Assembly (NCBI GenBank): GCA_003952965.2
Contig: CM025853.1
Coordinates: 841,692-905,691 of the forward strand
Direction of reading: 5' to 3'
DNA length: 64,000 nucleotides
Source: Morella rubra
Taxonomy: Eukaryota > Streptophyta > Magnoliopsida > Fagales > Myricaceae
The notes under the pieces were generated by a model. That model made no database searches, was not told the origin of the DNA, and saw nothing but the letters and a program-made list of their open reading frames with translations. Both the position numbers and the translations under genes were made by a program. Of this stretch, positions 13,044 through 22,850 are shown piece by piece; the stretch's first letter is position 1, and each line of letters begins with the position of its first letter.

Positions 13044-13176
13044 TCCTCTTCGCCTTGCACCAGTCCCCTACGTCCTACCCCTTTTTCTAGCCCTACTCTG
13101 ATGATCAATATTGCTTTTGTTCACACTTGACTCGAGTGATCGTACTGCCTATTCAAGCAAGAAAAAGATTAGAGGG

Positions 13177-15797
13177 ATGGGTTATACTGGTCAGGTTCCT
13201 TTTTCATATTTGTTCCTTGTCAGTTCTCTCTCGTTAATTCTGATCTCTTCCCAATCAACATTAGTCGAGAGGAAGATATATTATTCAAATAGATATTTCA
13301 GCTATGCCCAAGGTCTTTACCAATCATCAAAATTGGTACTTCTCCATCATTATTTCTCTTACGTCCACAAACCCTCCCTCAGTGGAAAGCCAACAATCTT
13401 CACCGTCTCTTCTGTATGTATACAATCATGCTTTTGTGGGTTTCAATGCTCTTCTCTCCAAAGATGAACTAGAGTCCTTGAAAAAATCAGCAGGATACAT
13501 CTCAGCTCATTCTGATACAAGTGTCTGTAAATCTACCATTTATTCCAAAAACTTAAGTTTATAGAAAGAAAAATATTTTATTATTTGAGTTATATTCTCT
13601 AACACTCTCCCTCACGTGTGGGCCAGGACTCTCCTTTAATTAAGAGGCCCAATACGTACAACATTAATTGAAATTAGGGTAAAGTGCAGAGTCAGGTCTC
13701 GAAATCAGGATCTTGACTTTTGATACCATGTGAATCTACCATTCATCCTAAAAGCTTAAGCTTATAGGAAGAGAAAGATTTTATTTTGAATTATATTCTC
13801 TAACAGTGTCACCCTTGAAACTACCTACACCCCTTAGTTCCTTTCCTTCAATCCTAATACAGGTCTATGGCCAGCTTCAAACTATGGTGAGGATGTCATT
13901 GTTGGAGTCATTGACACTGGCATATGGCCAGCAAGTGAAAGCTTCAAAGACACTGGAATGACAGCAAAAATCCCGCAGAAGTGGAATGGTATATGTCAGG
14001 TAGGCCAAGATTTTAATTCCTCTATGTGCAATGCTAAACTCATAGGAGCTAGGTACTTCAATAAGGGTGTACTAAGAAAGAATCCTAACATTAAAATTAG
14101 CATGAATTCTGCTCGGGATACAAATGGAAATGGGACCCATGTTTCCTCAATTGTTGCCGGGAATTATGTGAATGGTGCTTCATTCTTTGGTTATGCTCCG
14201 GGAATAGCAAAAGGAGTTGCACCAAAAGCTCGGTTGGCCATTTACAAGGCCATATGGGACGAAGGAGCATACAGTTTCGATTGTTTTGAGGCAATAGATC
14301 AAGCCATATCTGATGGTGTTGATGTTATTTCCTTATCTTTATCTACAGAAAAGGCTGGTTTAGATGAGGAACTTTTGGCCAAAGCTACATTTGCTGCCAT
14401 GAAAAAAGGTGTGTTGGTTTCAGCTGCAGCAGGAAATAGTATTGAGAATGACTTCACAACTCTATTTCATGGATACCCATGGATTTTAACTGTCACTGCA
14501 AGTACAACTGATCGTTGGTTCAGTGGAACTTTGAAGTTAGGGCATGGGGTGGATTTTGTTGGATGGACCATCTTTCCAGGCTCTGGCCCAACAGGATATT
14601 TGCCATTGGAGTATGGTAAGATCTCGTCTGCTTGTGACAAGCCTATTAATCTATCGGCCCTTAGCATTCTTGTATGTCAAGATGGTGGAAATGTTCCTAT
14701 TCAAAAGCTAATAGATAACCTAGCTCATGCAAATGTGAAGGGTGCTATAATTGTAACCAAGAATCCTATATTCGTTGAAATTGGTCGTATAAAAAGTATG
14801 GATTGTCCTTGCCTTTTGATTGACAAAAGTGATGAGGGGGTTCTGTTTAGCTTTATAAAAGTTGCTGTCCGACCTTTGGCTTCCTTGATATTCCAACAAA
14901 CATCAATAGGGGCGAAGGGTACTCCTATCGTCGCTAGTGTTGCTAAAAGAGGTCCTTCGCACAGCTGTCCATGCATTTTGAAGCCTAATGTAATGGCACC
15001 TGGGTCATTAGTTTTGGGTGCTTGGCCCCCAAATACACAGTTAACAGGGGCAAGCTGTAAAACTTCGGTTCAACAATTTCAATCTTCTGTATGGGACATC
15101 CATGGCTTGTCCTCATGCTACTGGTGTGGCTGCTCTTCTAAAAGGTGCACATTCAAAATGGAGTCCTGCTGCCATTAGGTCTGCAATTATGACCACTGCT
15201 CATGTCCCATTTGACAATACTCATAATCCAATTCAAGGAAGTGATGGGAGAAATTTACAAGTTGCTTCACCTTTGGCTATGGGAGCAGGTCAGATTGATC
15301 CAAATCGAGCACTCGACCCAGGTTTCATTTATGATGCCGGTCGAGAGGATTACATGAATCTCCTATGCTCGATGAACTTTAACGAGAACCAAATTTTCCA
15401 AATAACAGGATCAAAAAATTATAATTGTTCAAACCGTTCTCATGATCTTAATTATCCATCGTTTATGATCATTTATCGTTCCAAGGAAGTATCGCTCGTT
15501 CGTAAGTTTCAAAGAATTGTAACAAATGTTGGACAGGATGTCGTGACATACAAGGCCAAAGTGAAAGGGCCCGATGGTTCTACCAGAATTGTAGTTTCAC
15601 CTCAAACATTGAGCTTTACAAAGAAGAATGAGAAGAAATCATACACCCTCACTATAGCATATTCGGGGAACAAGAAAGGAGCAGTTGCATTTGGGGAACT
15701 GGTTTGGTTTGAAGAGAAGGGAAGTCGAACAGTGAGAAGTCCCATTGTATTAATAGCTTATGATGTTCATCGCATGATGAGAACTGGTTTATGTTAG
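13177..15797 (+). pseudogene. Subtilisin-like serine protease, broken copy (unit A)
   Basis: It is homologous end to end with the intact subtilase at 18297-20630. Four lesions are visible. (1) Two bases are lost near 13280, shifting the frame after the start of the propeptide. (2) A 280-bp TRIM element lies at 13526-13805 in the propeptide/catalytic junction. (3) The catalytic histidine of the GHGTH motif is changed to GNGTH (near 14130). (4) One base is inserted near 15039, so the catalytic-serine region (TSMACPHATG, from about 15096) is in another frame. Downstream of that the frame runs clean to the stop at 15795-15797. The catalytic Asp region (GVIDTGIWP) and the oxyanion Asn (AAAGN) remain. 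Signal peptide and 3' flank are still alignable with the intact copy, so decay is fairly recent. It can be no active protease. Confidence 0.93.
13526..13805 (-). mobile_element. TRIM (miniature LTR retrotransposon), 280 bp
   Basis: It is inserted in minus orientation inside the broken subtilase. Terminal repeats of 77 bp (13729-13805, 5' LTR) and 79 bp (13526-13604, 3' LTR) both begin TGT and end ACA on the minus strand. Directly inside the 5' LTR is TGGTATCA (13721-13728 reversed), the usual plant initiator-Met tRNA primer-binding start. Directly before the 3' LTR is a purine-rich tract, GTGAGGGAGAG. A perfect 5-bp target duplication, GTGTC, flanks it at 13521-13525 and 13806-13810. The interior (~124 bp) has no coding capacity, so it relied on enzymes supplied in trans. 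The two LTRs differ at several sites, so it is not brand new. Confidence 0.92.
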
Positions 15798-16564
15798 TAA
15801 TAACTTTTGGTTAGATTTGCATGAAATAAGGATATATATACAATCTTTATAAATCTACTTACTTTGCTCGTTGTTTGCTACATAGTTTTCACTTTTGTGG
15901 TTTTCACCGCAACAGAAAGTAATGATCTCTCTATGATCCATTATAGCAAAAATTTTTGCAATTTTCATCCCTCTATATGAACATGAAAGAGTTTACCCTA
16001 CTGGAGCAATTTTTTAGATGGAGAGAACATACTCAATCTCAACTAGTAACTATGGAGCTTCTAATTTGTTTTGGTCCAGCACTAGTTCTCATTCATTATT
16101 TCAAGAGAATACAGCTTCCGGTCTATACGAAAGTAGTAATCTTATGCAATATAAACATATTGAGTTTCAACTAACACATTTACACATATTAGACAAAAAC
16201 ATTAATATACCATGTTATAATTATATGGAAAAGTCAAGTCACTTTGCACCCTCAAAATATGAATGTCACTTCAGGGGTTCGAGCTACTAAGTTCTATCAT
16301 ATTGAACTATAAAACTATCAAAATTCATCAATGTACGCCCTAAAAAAAGATCCGGTAATCAAAATTGGCATGATTTTGATTATCGTATATTATTTGAGGG
16401 AGCACATTGACGAATTTTGATAGTTTGACGACTCAATGTGAAAAACTTGATAATTCGAACTCTCACAATGACATTGCCCTACTAATTTAGGGGTGCAAAA
16501 TCAAGTTTCTCCTCTAATTATCGTGAGCCGTGAACTATAGGAACAATTTCTTAGGCTGGCTATA
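15798..16564. other. 3' flank of broken subtilase and spacer
   Basis: 15798-15910 is homologous to the 3' flank of the intact copy (20631-20745), for example TAATAACTTTTG and TTTTCACTTTTGTGG. The remainder is AT-rich spacer that includes the foldback at 16227-16512. No gene is seen. Confidence 0.6.
16227..16512. repeat. Foldback element, family shared with 43737-44038
   Basis: The ends are inverted: the right end reversed reads GGAGAAACTTGATTTTGCAC, and the left end has GGAAAAGTCAAGTCACTTTG. Inner arms share ACTATCAAAATTCATCAATG with a near-identical reverse complement. No coding content. A second element with the same end consensus (GGAGAAACTTCACTT) occurs at 43737-44038. Confidence 0.7.
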
Positions 16565-17060
16565 CATATATAAACTCATTGTCGTGTAATTCGACCCACA
16601 AACAAAACAACTTGCAAAGGATATGGCACACACCATCATATGGGGTCGAATCATATTGCAAATTAACTCCATCCCATATGGTTGTTCACTATCACACAAA
16701 GCGTCCATTTACATCCTATACCGTCATCCTTCTCTTTGTGATATTAATCATTTCTAAAAGACTATATAAGATTGGCGAAGATCACTTTTAAGGTTGCTTT
16801 TTAACCTTTTAATAGTCAACTTCCATCCCTACGAAGTACCAAAGATCAGCAAAATCGAATGCATGAATAGGAGTTTTTCTTAATTGCATCGCACCTTGAT
16901 GTACAAGTGCCTTCTGTAACTAGCTAGATAGCTGCGGCCAATTCAATCTAGAAGTTCATATGATTCTTTTTAGCCTTTTAGAAAAGTAAAAATTCGGGTA
17001 AAAGTGTGGTAGCTTAAATTGAAGAAAAAGAAGACTTGATGGCTTGAGATGATTAAGCAT
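16565..17060 (+). repeat. Duplicated upstream segment, subtilase unit B
   Basis: Paralogous to 10920-11400 (unit A) and in part to 21795-21950 (unit C). Shared blocks include the ATTCGACCC region, CACTATCACA, AAGCGTCCA, GAAGATCACTTTTAAG, AAGTGCCTTCTGTAAC and GATGGCTTGAGATG. It is separated from the intact gene by the hAT-type insertion. Confidence 0.75.
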
Positions 17061-17178
17061 GTACAGAATATATGTCTCATGCATGAGTATATATCGACGG
17101 TACTTGGCATGCTACATGACTATATATTGACACTTGGCATGGCAGATCATCAATTCCGTTAGAAAACTCGACGGAAAT

Positions 17179-17533
17179 CAGTGGCGGATGCAGGGGGCGA
17201 CCCTGGGCGGCCGCCCCCCATTGCACCGCCCAAAACAAAATTGTATATGTAAATTTTTTTTTTTTTTGGCCTGGACTTGTGGGGGATCCGATCCCCATAG
17301 ACTTAGGCCAACCCACTTCTTCTCCTCCTCCTCCTACTCCTTCAAAAATATCTTAGGGTTATAGAGATTTCTACCTGAAAATTTCTAATTTTTTAATTTT
17401 TTTTTTCGAAAATAAATAGAAAATCCACTCATATTTTTGTGTCCCGAATTAATTATTTAGCTGATTTTTGTTTGGTTAGGTTTTTCATGCCCTTGAATTT
17501 TCATGGAGTTCTTGCTGCTCAAACTATCATTTT

Positions 17534-17571
<38 letters not shown>

Positions 17572-17789
17572 TTGCAACTTTTTTAGAAGATGCAATCAGT
17601 AGGATTATTTGTCACCTTCACTCTCAACAAATAGTATGTACGTGTATTTTAAAATTTTTAAGGCTTTTAATCTTTAATTTTCGATATTTTAACTCTAAGA
17701 CATTTTTTGCATTACGTAGGAAATTTTTTTTTTTTCATTTCGTCTTATGTGTTCGCCCCCTTTCAAATTAGATCCTGGATCCGCCAGTG
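17179..17789. mobile_element. Non-autonomous hAT-type transposon, 611 bp
   Basis: The left terminus is CAGTGGCGGATGCAGG and the right terminus reversed is CACTGGCGGATCCAGG, giving ~16-bp terminal inverted repeats with two mismatches. An exact 8-bp target duplication, ACGGAAAT, lies at 17171-17178 and 17790-17797. An 8-bp duplication is the hallmark of hAT elements. The interior is AT-rich with a (TA)n tract at about 17538-17568 and carries no transposase. Confidence 0.9.
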
Positions 17790-17799
17790 ACGGAAATGT

Positions 17800-18296
17800 G
17801 ATGAAAGTGTGATTTTGCAAGTGTACCCTAAACTTAGAAAGTGATTTGTCAATTCTAGAAACCCAAACATGTTTCTAAAATTCTATAAAAATCTAAGTGG
17901 TAATTTTTAAATTTCTCTTAAAATTTTTTCTTTTACAGATTCAAATTTGTAATTCTTTATTTTTGTCATCTAACAAACTACTCAAACTCAAAATATTATT
18001 TGTAGGAGCTTTTGTTTAAGAATTGTTAATATATGCTGGCCCTTCCTTAAATAGGGGCCGAAGACCTTTGGCTAGATACCTGCACATGATCTAGTCGGCC
18101 GTACGTGCCTTCGTGTGCCAATGCGTTTATTTTTAATTGATACAAGTAAAATAAATTTTCACAATTCTAGGAAAGACATGCTTAAGGTACGATGTTGCTA
18201 TTTAAATCCTCTTTGCCTTACCGATGTTTCGTACCCCTTCTCTTTCCCTCCCTGTTGTTATTGCCTTTGTTCATATTTTTGAACAAGATTAAAGCG
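17800..18296 (+). promoter_or_regulatory. Proximal promoter region of intact subtilase
   Basis: From about 18020 the sequence matches the region upstream of the broken copy. A TATTTAAA box at 18199-18206 sits ~91 bp before the start codon, in the same context as in unit A, and predicts a 5' UTR of about 60-70 nt. An upstream in-frame ATG at 18192 would precede the predicted start point, so I did not use it. Confidence 0.55.
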
Positions 18297-20630
18297 ATGG
18301 GTTATGCTAGTGAGGTTCCTTTTCAATATTTGTTCCTTTTCAGTTATTTCGTGTTAATTCTCGCAGCTTCCCAATCAACACCAGTCGAGAGGAAGATATA
18401 CATTATTCAAATGGATATTTCAGCTGTGCCCAAGGTCTTTACCAATCATCAAAATTGGTACTTCTCCATCATCACTTCTCTTACGTCCACAAACCCTCCT
18501 TCAGTGGAAAGCCAAGGATCTTCACCGTCTCTTCTCTATGTATACAATCATGCTTTTGAGGGTTTCAATGCTCTTCTCTCTAAAGATGAATTAGAGTCAA
18601 TGAAAGAATCATCAGGATACATCTCAGCTCATTCTGATACAAGTCATGTCACCCTTGAAACTACCTACACCCCTGAGTTCCTTTTCTTAAATCCTAATAC
18701 AGGTCTATGGCCAGCTTCAAACTATGGTAAGGAGGTCATTGTTGGAGTTATTGACACTGGCATATGGCCAGAAAGTGAAAGCTTCAAAGACACTGGTATG
18801 ACAGCAAAAATTCCGCAGAAGTGGAAAGGTATATGTCAGGTAGGCCAAGATTTTAATTCGTCTTTGTGTAATTTCAAGCTCATAGGAGCTAGGTACTTCA
18901 ATAAGGGCCTAGTAACAGAGAAACCTAACATTAAAATCAGCATGAACTCTGCTCGGGATACAATTGGACATGGCACCCATGTTTCCTCAATTGTTGCCGG
19001 GAATTATGTGAATGGTGCTTCGTTCTTTGGTTATGCTCCGGGAACAACAAAAGGAGTTGCACCAAATGCTCGGTTGGCCATTTATAAGGTCCTATGGGAT
19101 GGAGGAGTATCAAACTCCGATTGTCTTGAGGCTATAGATCAAGCCATCTCTGATGGTGTTGATGTTATTTCCTTATCTTTAGCCTTTGATAAGGCTGGTT
19201 TAGATGAGGATCTTTTAGCCAAAGCTACATTTTCTGCCATGAAAAAAGGTGTGTTAGTTTCAGCTGCAGCTGGAAATAATATTCAGAGTGACTTTACAAC
19301 TCTATCTAATGGATACCCATGGATTTTAACTGTCACTGCAAGTACAACTGATCGTTGGTTCAGTGGAACTTTGAAGTTAGGGAATGGGGTGGATATTGTT
19401 GGATGGACCATCTTTTCAGGCTCTAGCCCAGCAGGATATTTGCCATTGGTGTATGATAAGATTTCGTCAGCTTGTGAGAAGCCCATTCTATCGTTGGTCC
19501 TTAACATTCTTGTATGTCAATATGGTGGAAATGTTCCTATTCGAAAGCTAATAGACAACCTAGCTCATGCAAATGTGAAGGGTGCAATAATTGTAACCAA
19601 GAATCCTATAGTCGTTGAAATTAGTCGTATAGGAAGTATGGATTGTCCTTGCATTTGGATTGGCGAAAGTGATGAGGAAATTCTGCTTAGCTATATAAAA
19701 GTTACCGTCCATCCTTTGGCTTCCATGATATTCCAACAAACATCAATAGGGGCGAAAGGTGTCCCTATGGTTGCTAGTTTTGCTAAAAGAGGTCCCTCAT
19801 ACAACTGTCCATGCATTTTAAAGCCTGATATAATGGCACCTGGGTCATTAGTTTTGGGTGCTTGGCCACCAAATAAGCCGTTACAGGTGAAAGCTGTAGA
19901 ACTTCGGTTCAACAATTTCAATATTTTGTCCGGGACATCCATGGCTTGTCCTCATGCTACTGGTGTGGCTGCTCTTCTTAAAGGTGCACATTCAAAATGG
20001 AGTCCTGCTGCCATTAGGTCTGCAATTATGACCACTGCTGTCCCATTTGACAATACTCATAATCCAATTCACGAAAGTGATGGGAGAAATTTACAAGTCG
20101 CTTCACCTTTGGCTATGGGAGCAGGTCAGATTGATCCAAATCGAGCACTCGACCCAGGTTTAATTTATGATGCCGGTCCAGAGGATTACATGAATCTCCT
20201 ATGCTCGATGAACTTTAATGAGAGCCAAATCTTCAAAATCACAGGATCAAAGAATTATAATTGTTCAAACCGTTCTCATGATCTTAATTATCCATCGTTT
20301 ATGATCATATATCGTTCCAAGGGAGTATCACTCATTCGGAAGTTTCAAAGAACGGTAACAAACGTTGGACAGGATGTCGTGACTTACAAGGCAAAAGTGA
20401 AAGCGCCTGATGGTTCTATCAGAATTGCAGTTTCTCCTCAAACATTGAGCTTTACAAAGAAGAATGAGAAGAAATCATACACCCTCACTATAGCATATTC
20501 GGGAGACAAGGAAGGAGCAGTTGCATTTGGGGAACTGGTTTGGTTTGAAGAGAATGGAAGTCGCAGGGTGAGAAGTCCCATTGTAATAGCTCATGATGTT
20601 CATCGCATGATGAGAACTGGTTTATGTTAA
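18297..20630 (+). CDS. Subtilisin-like serine protease (SBT1.9/SBT3-like), intact
   Basis: A secreted plant subtilase that cleaves proteins in the cell wall space after removing its own propeptide. It is a single uninterrupted frame of 777 residues, normal for the intronless SBT1 group. The start is the ATG at 18297: it gives a signal peptide (hydrophobic core about residues 11-26), whereas the in-frame ATG 35 codons earlier lies at the predicted promoter. Inhibitor-type propeptide covers about 33-120. The catalytic triad is intact: Asp153 (GVIDTGIWP), His225 (GHGTH) and Ser548 (GTSMACPHATG), with oxyanion Asn327 (AAAGN). A PA-type insertion lies between His and Ser, and the C-terminal fibronectin-III-like domain starts near 645. 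The region before Ser reads AKRGPS instead of the usual SSRGPS. It is the only intact member of a three-copy tandem array. The natural substrate cannot be read from sequence. Confidence 0.95.
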   Translation: MGYASEVPFQYLFLFSYFVLILAASQSTPVERKIYIIQMDISAVPKVFTNHQNWYFSIITSLTSTNPPSVESQGSSPSLLYVYNHAFEGFNALLSKDELESMKESSGYISAHSDTSHVTLETTYTPEFLFLNPNTGLWPASNYGKEVIVGVIDTGIWPESESFKDTGMTAKIPQKWKGICQVGQDFNSSLCNFKLIGARYFNKGLVTEKPNIKISMNSARDTIGHGTHVSSIVAGNYVNGASFFGYAPGTTKGVAPNARLAIYKVLWDGGVSNSDCLEAIDQAISDGVDVISLSLAFDKAGLDEDLLAKATFSAMKKGVLVSAAAGNNIQSDFTTLSNGYPWILTVTASTTDRWFSGTLKLGNGVDIVGWTIFSGSSPAGYLPLVYDKISSACEKPILSLVLNILVCQYGGNVPIRKLIDNLAHANVKGAIIVTKNPIVVEISRIGSMDCPCIWIGESDEEILLSYIKVTVHPLASMIFQQTSIGAKGVPMVASFAKRGPSYNCPCILKPDIMAPGSLVLGAWPPNKPLQVKAVELRFNNFNILSGTSMACPHATGVAALLKGAHSKWSPAAIRSAIMTTAVPFDNTHNPIHESDGRNLQVASPLAMGAGQIDPNRALDPGLIYDAGPEDYMNLLCSMNFNESQIFKITGSKNYNCSNRSHDLNYPSFMIIYRSKGVSLIRKFQRTVTNVGQDVVTYKAKVKAPDGSIRIAVSPQTLSFTKKNEKKSYTLTIAYSGDKEGAVAFGELVWFEENGSRRVRSPIVIAHDVHRMMRTGLC

Positions 20631-20860
20631 TAATAACTTTTGATAGAATTTACATGTAATGAACATATGCAATCTCTATAAGCCTATTTAATTTACGTCT
20701 TACTTTGTTGTTTGCTACGGAATTTTCACTTTTGTGGATTTTAACTATAATATCACAAATCTCAAGGAATTGGATGAAGTTTATCATCATCTTATTTTTC
20801 AGGCTATCAACAACACAGAAGAAAACGTGTTTTTTTTTTGTCTCAAACATGTATTTATTC
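20631..20860 (+). other. 3' flank of intact subtilase
   Basis: It is alignable with 15798-15910 after the broken copy and should contain the 3' UTR. No clear polyadenylation signal stands out. Homology ends before the LINE fragment. Confidence 0.5.
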
Positions 20861-20869
20861 TTTGTCTGG

Positions 20870-21235
20870 CTTTGAAGAACCGGCTGCCAACTAAGGAGAG
20901 ACAGAGAAGTATGCATGGGGGTTGCTAATCCGGGTGTATGTATTTTGTGACAGTAGCAATTGAAGATAGAGACCATTTATTTTTAATTGCCTTTTCTGCG
21001 GTTGTTATTGCCTGACAGATGCGGTGTGCAAAGGAGCAACCTGTCATGGGACTTGAGGATCTGCCAGGCTTCTGCGAGGTGGACAGGAAAATCATTGATA
21101 AACGTCATCAGAAGATCACTTACTTTGCTGGTGCTGTTTACCAAATTTGGCAGGAACCGAACGCCAGCATCTTTGCTTGCAAACAGAGGAACATTGCTCT
21201 GGTTTTTGAAGCTGTTGTGACGCAAGTGCCATAAC
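20870..21235 (+). pseudogene. LINE retrotransposon 3'-end fragment (zf-RVT region)
   Basis: Translation shows the zinc-binding region typical of the C terminus of plant LINE reverse-transcriptase polyproteins: LKNRLPTKERQRSMHGG, then IEDRDHLFFNC, then later VYQIWQEPNASIFACKQRN, which resembles the family's VYHIWxERNxRIF. Stops and a frame change interrupt it. No poly(A) tail or target duplication was identified. It lies between the intact subtilase and the unit C remnant. Confidence 0.65.
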
Positions 21236-21794
21236 CTTACAGCTCAAAGTCACTGGTTAACGTTATCAACATACCTCATGTACACGAAGAGAACCCAAAA
21301 TAGTCTACGAAATTCTCAGAGTCAGGCTTTTCCTAAATGCTCAGCCTATGTGAGGATTTACACTTTCATTTCAAGCCAATGAAATAGCAGAATGGTCTTT
21401 ATTCATCGTCCTTTGCCTTTGGTCACGGGCCACCAAGTGCTACACACGTTATATATATATAAGACATGAAGCGTAGGCGCATATCATTTTGGGAACTCGA
21501 TGACAAAGAGCTCATGGAAAGGAACAAGTGCCCTTTGGCCTAATTGATGAAGGAAAGAGTGCCACTTTTTTTGTTACTTTAGCTTGGTTTTATTGTAAAC
21601 TATGGATAAAGTGACTCTTGTGATGTAATCACCGAGTTCCTCTGCGTGAAGTGAGGTCTATCAATAAAGCTAGGAGGTTACCGTCCTCTTTCATTAATTT
21701 ATATATAAGTTATTGCTGAAGACAGCTTTACAAATCTAAATATAGGTTAACATCAGGATGCAGGAAGGAGTTCCTTTTCAAAGGCAACCTGATA
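21236..21794. other. Spacer between LINE fragment and unit C
   Basis: No gene is seen. Short (TA)n runs occur at about 21450-21460 and 21789-21803. One stretch reads like ordinary transcript 3' sequence (21580-21690, ending in CAATAAAGC), but it has no matching gene here. Confidence 0.45.
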
Positions 21795-21950
21795 TATATA
21801 TATAAGTGCCTTTTGTAACTAAAGAGCAGCACATCTCAATCTAGAAAAGTAAATTTGGGCAAAGGTGAGATTGCTTAAATTGAGCTAAAATATTGAAGAA
21901 AAAGGATCAGATGAGGTGGCTTGAGATGGTTCATCAGCTAGCATATAATT
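21795..21950 (+). repeat. Duplicated upstream segment, subtilase unit C
   Basis: It matches units A and B (AAGTGCCTTTTGTAACTA, AAATTGAG, GATGAGGTGGCTTGAGATG). Here it runs directly into the middle of a subtilase gene, so the promoter and 5' half present in units A and B are deleted. Confidence 0.7.
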
Positions 21951-21963
21951 TATAGACTTTCTC

Positions 21964-22830
21964 ATGCACTTTATAGAAAGTATAATTGTTACAAAGAATC
22001 CTATATTATTAGTTGAAATTGATCTAATAGAAAGTATGAATTGTCCTTGCATTTTGATTGACAAAAGTGATGAGGATGTTTTGTTTAACTATATGTATAA
22101 AAGTTACTCCTGTAAGACCCTTGGCTTCCATTATATTCCAACAAACATCAACAGGCCGGGTGAAGCCTGCCCCTATTGTCGCTCGTTTTGCTACAGTAAG
22201 GTCCCTCACAAAGTTGTCCATGCATTTTGAAGCCTGATGTAATGGCACCTGGGTCATTAGTTTTGGGTGCTTGGCAATAAGCAGATGCAGGAGCAAAGTG
22301 TAAAACTCTTGTTCAACAATTTCAATCCTTGTATTCGGGACATCCATGGCTTGTCCTCATGCTGTACTGGTGTGGCTGCTCTTCTAAAAGTAGCACATTC
22401 ACAATTGAGTCCTGCTGCCATTAGGTCAGCAATTATGACAACTACTGCTTCGTTTGATGATGCTGATAAATCTAAATCAATAATCTAATGGGATAAATTT
22501 ACAAGTGGCTTCACCTTTGGCTATGGAATCAGGTCATATTGATCCTAATCAGGCACTCGATCCAGGTCTAATTTATGATGCAAGTCCAGAAGATTACGTG
22601 ATTCTGCCATGCTTAATGAACTTCGACAAGGAACAAATTTTGAAAATCACCGGATCAAATAGTTACAATTGCTCAAATCCTTCTCGTGATCTTATTTATC
22701 CATCATTTATGATTTTATATCGTATCAAAGAAGCATCACTCTTTCGAAAGTTTCAAAGAAATGTAACTAATGTTAGACAGGATGTCGTGACTTACTAGGC
22801 CAAAGTGAAAACGCGTGATGGTTCTTAATT
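21964..22830 (+). pseudogene. Subtilisin-like protease remnant (unit C)
   Basis: It aligns with the intact copy from about residue 431 (IVTKNPI) to about 710 (TNVRQDVVTY). The N-terminal half, including the catalytic Asp and His, and the C terminus are missing. Remaining motifs include SMNCPCILIDKSDED, GVAALLKVAHS, AAIRSAIMTT, ALDPGLIYDASPEDY and DLIYPSFMI. Several frameshifts and stops break it (for example stops at 22228-22230, 22486-22488 and 22796-22798). The catalytic-Ser region is frame-disrupted around 22345. It is more diverged than unit A, so it is the oldest wreck of the array. Confidence 0.9.
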
Positions 22831-22850
22831 TTATGACATTCGACATTGTA

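Noticed and set aside
18192-18296. 35-codon N-terminal extension of the intact subtilase
   Set aside because: It starts at or before the predicted TATA box, and the downstream ATG gives a standard signal peptide and is conserved in the broken copy.
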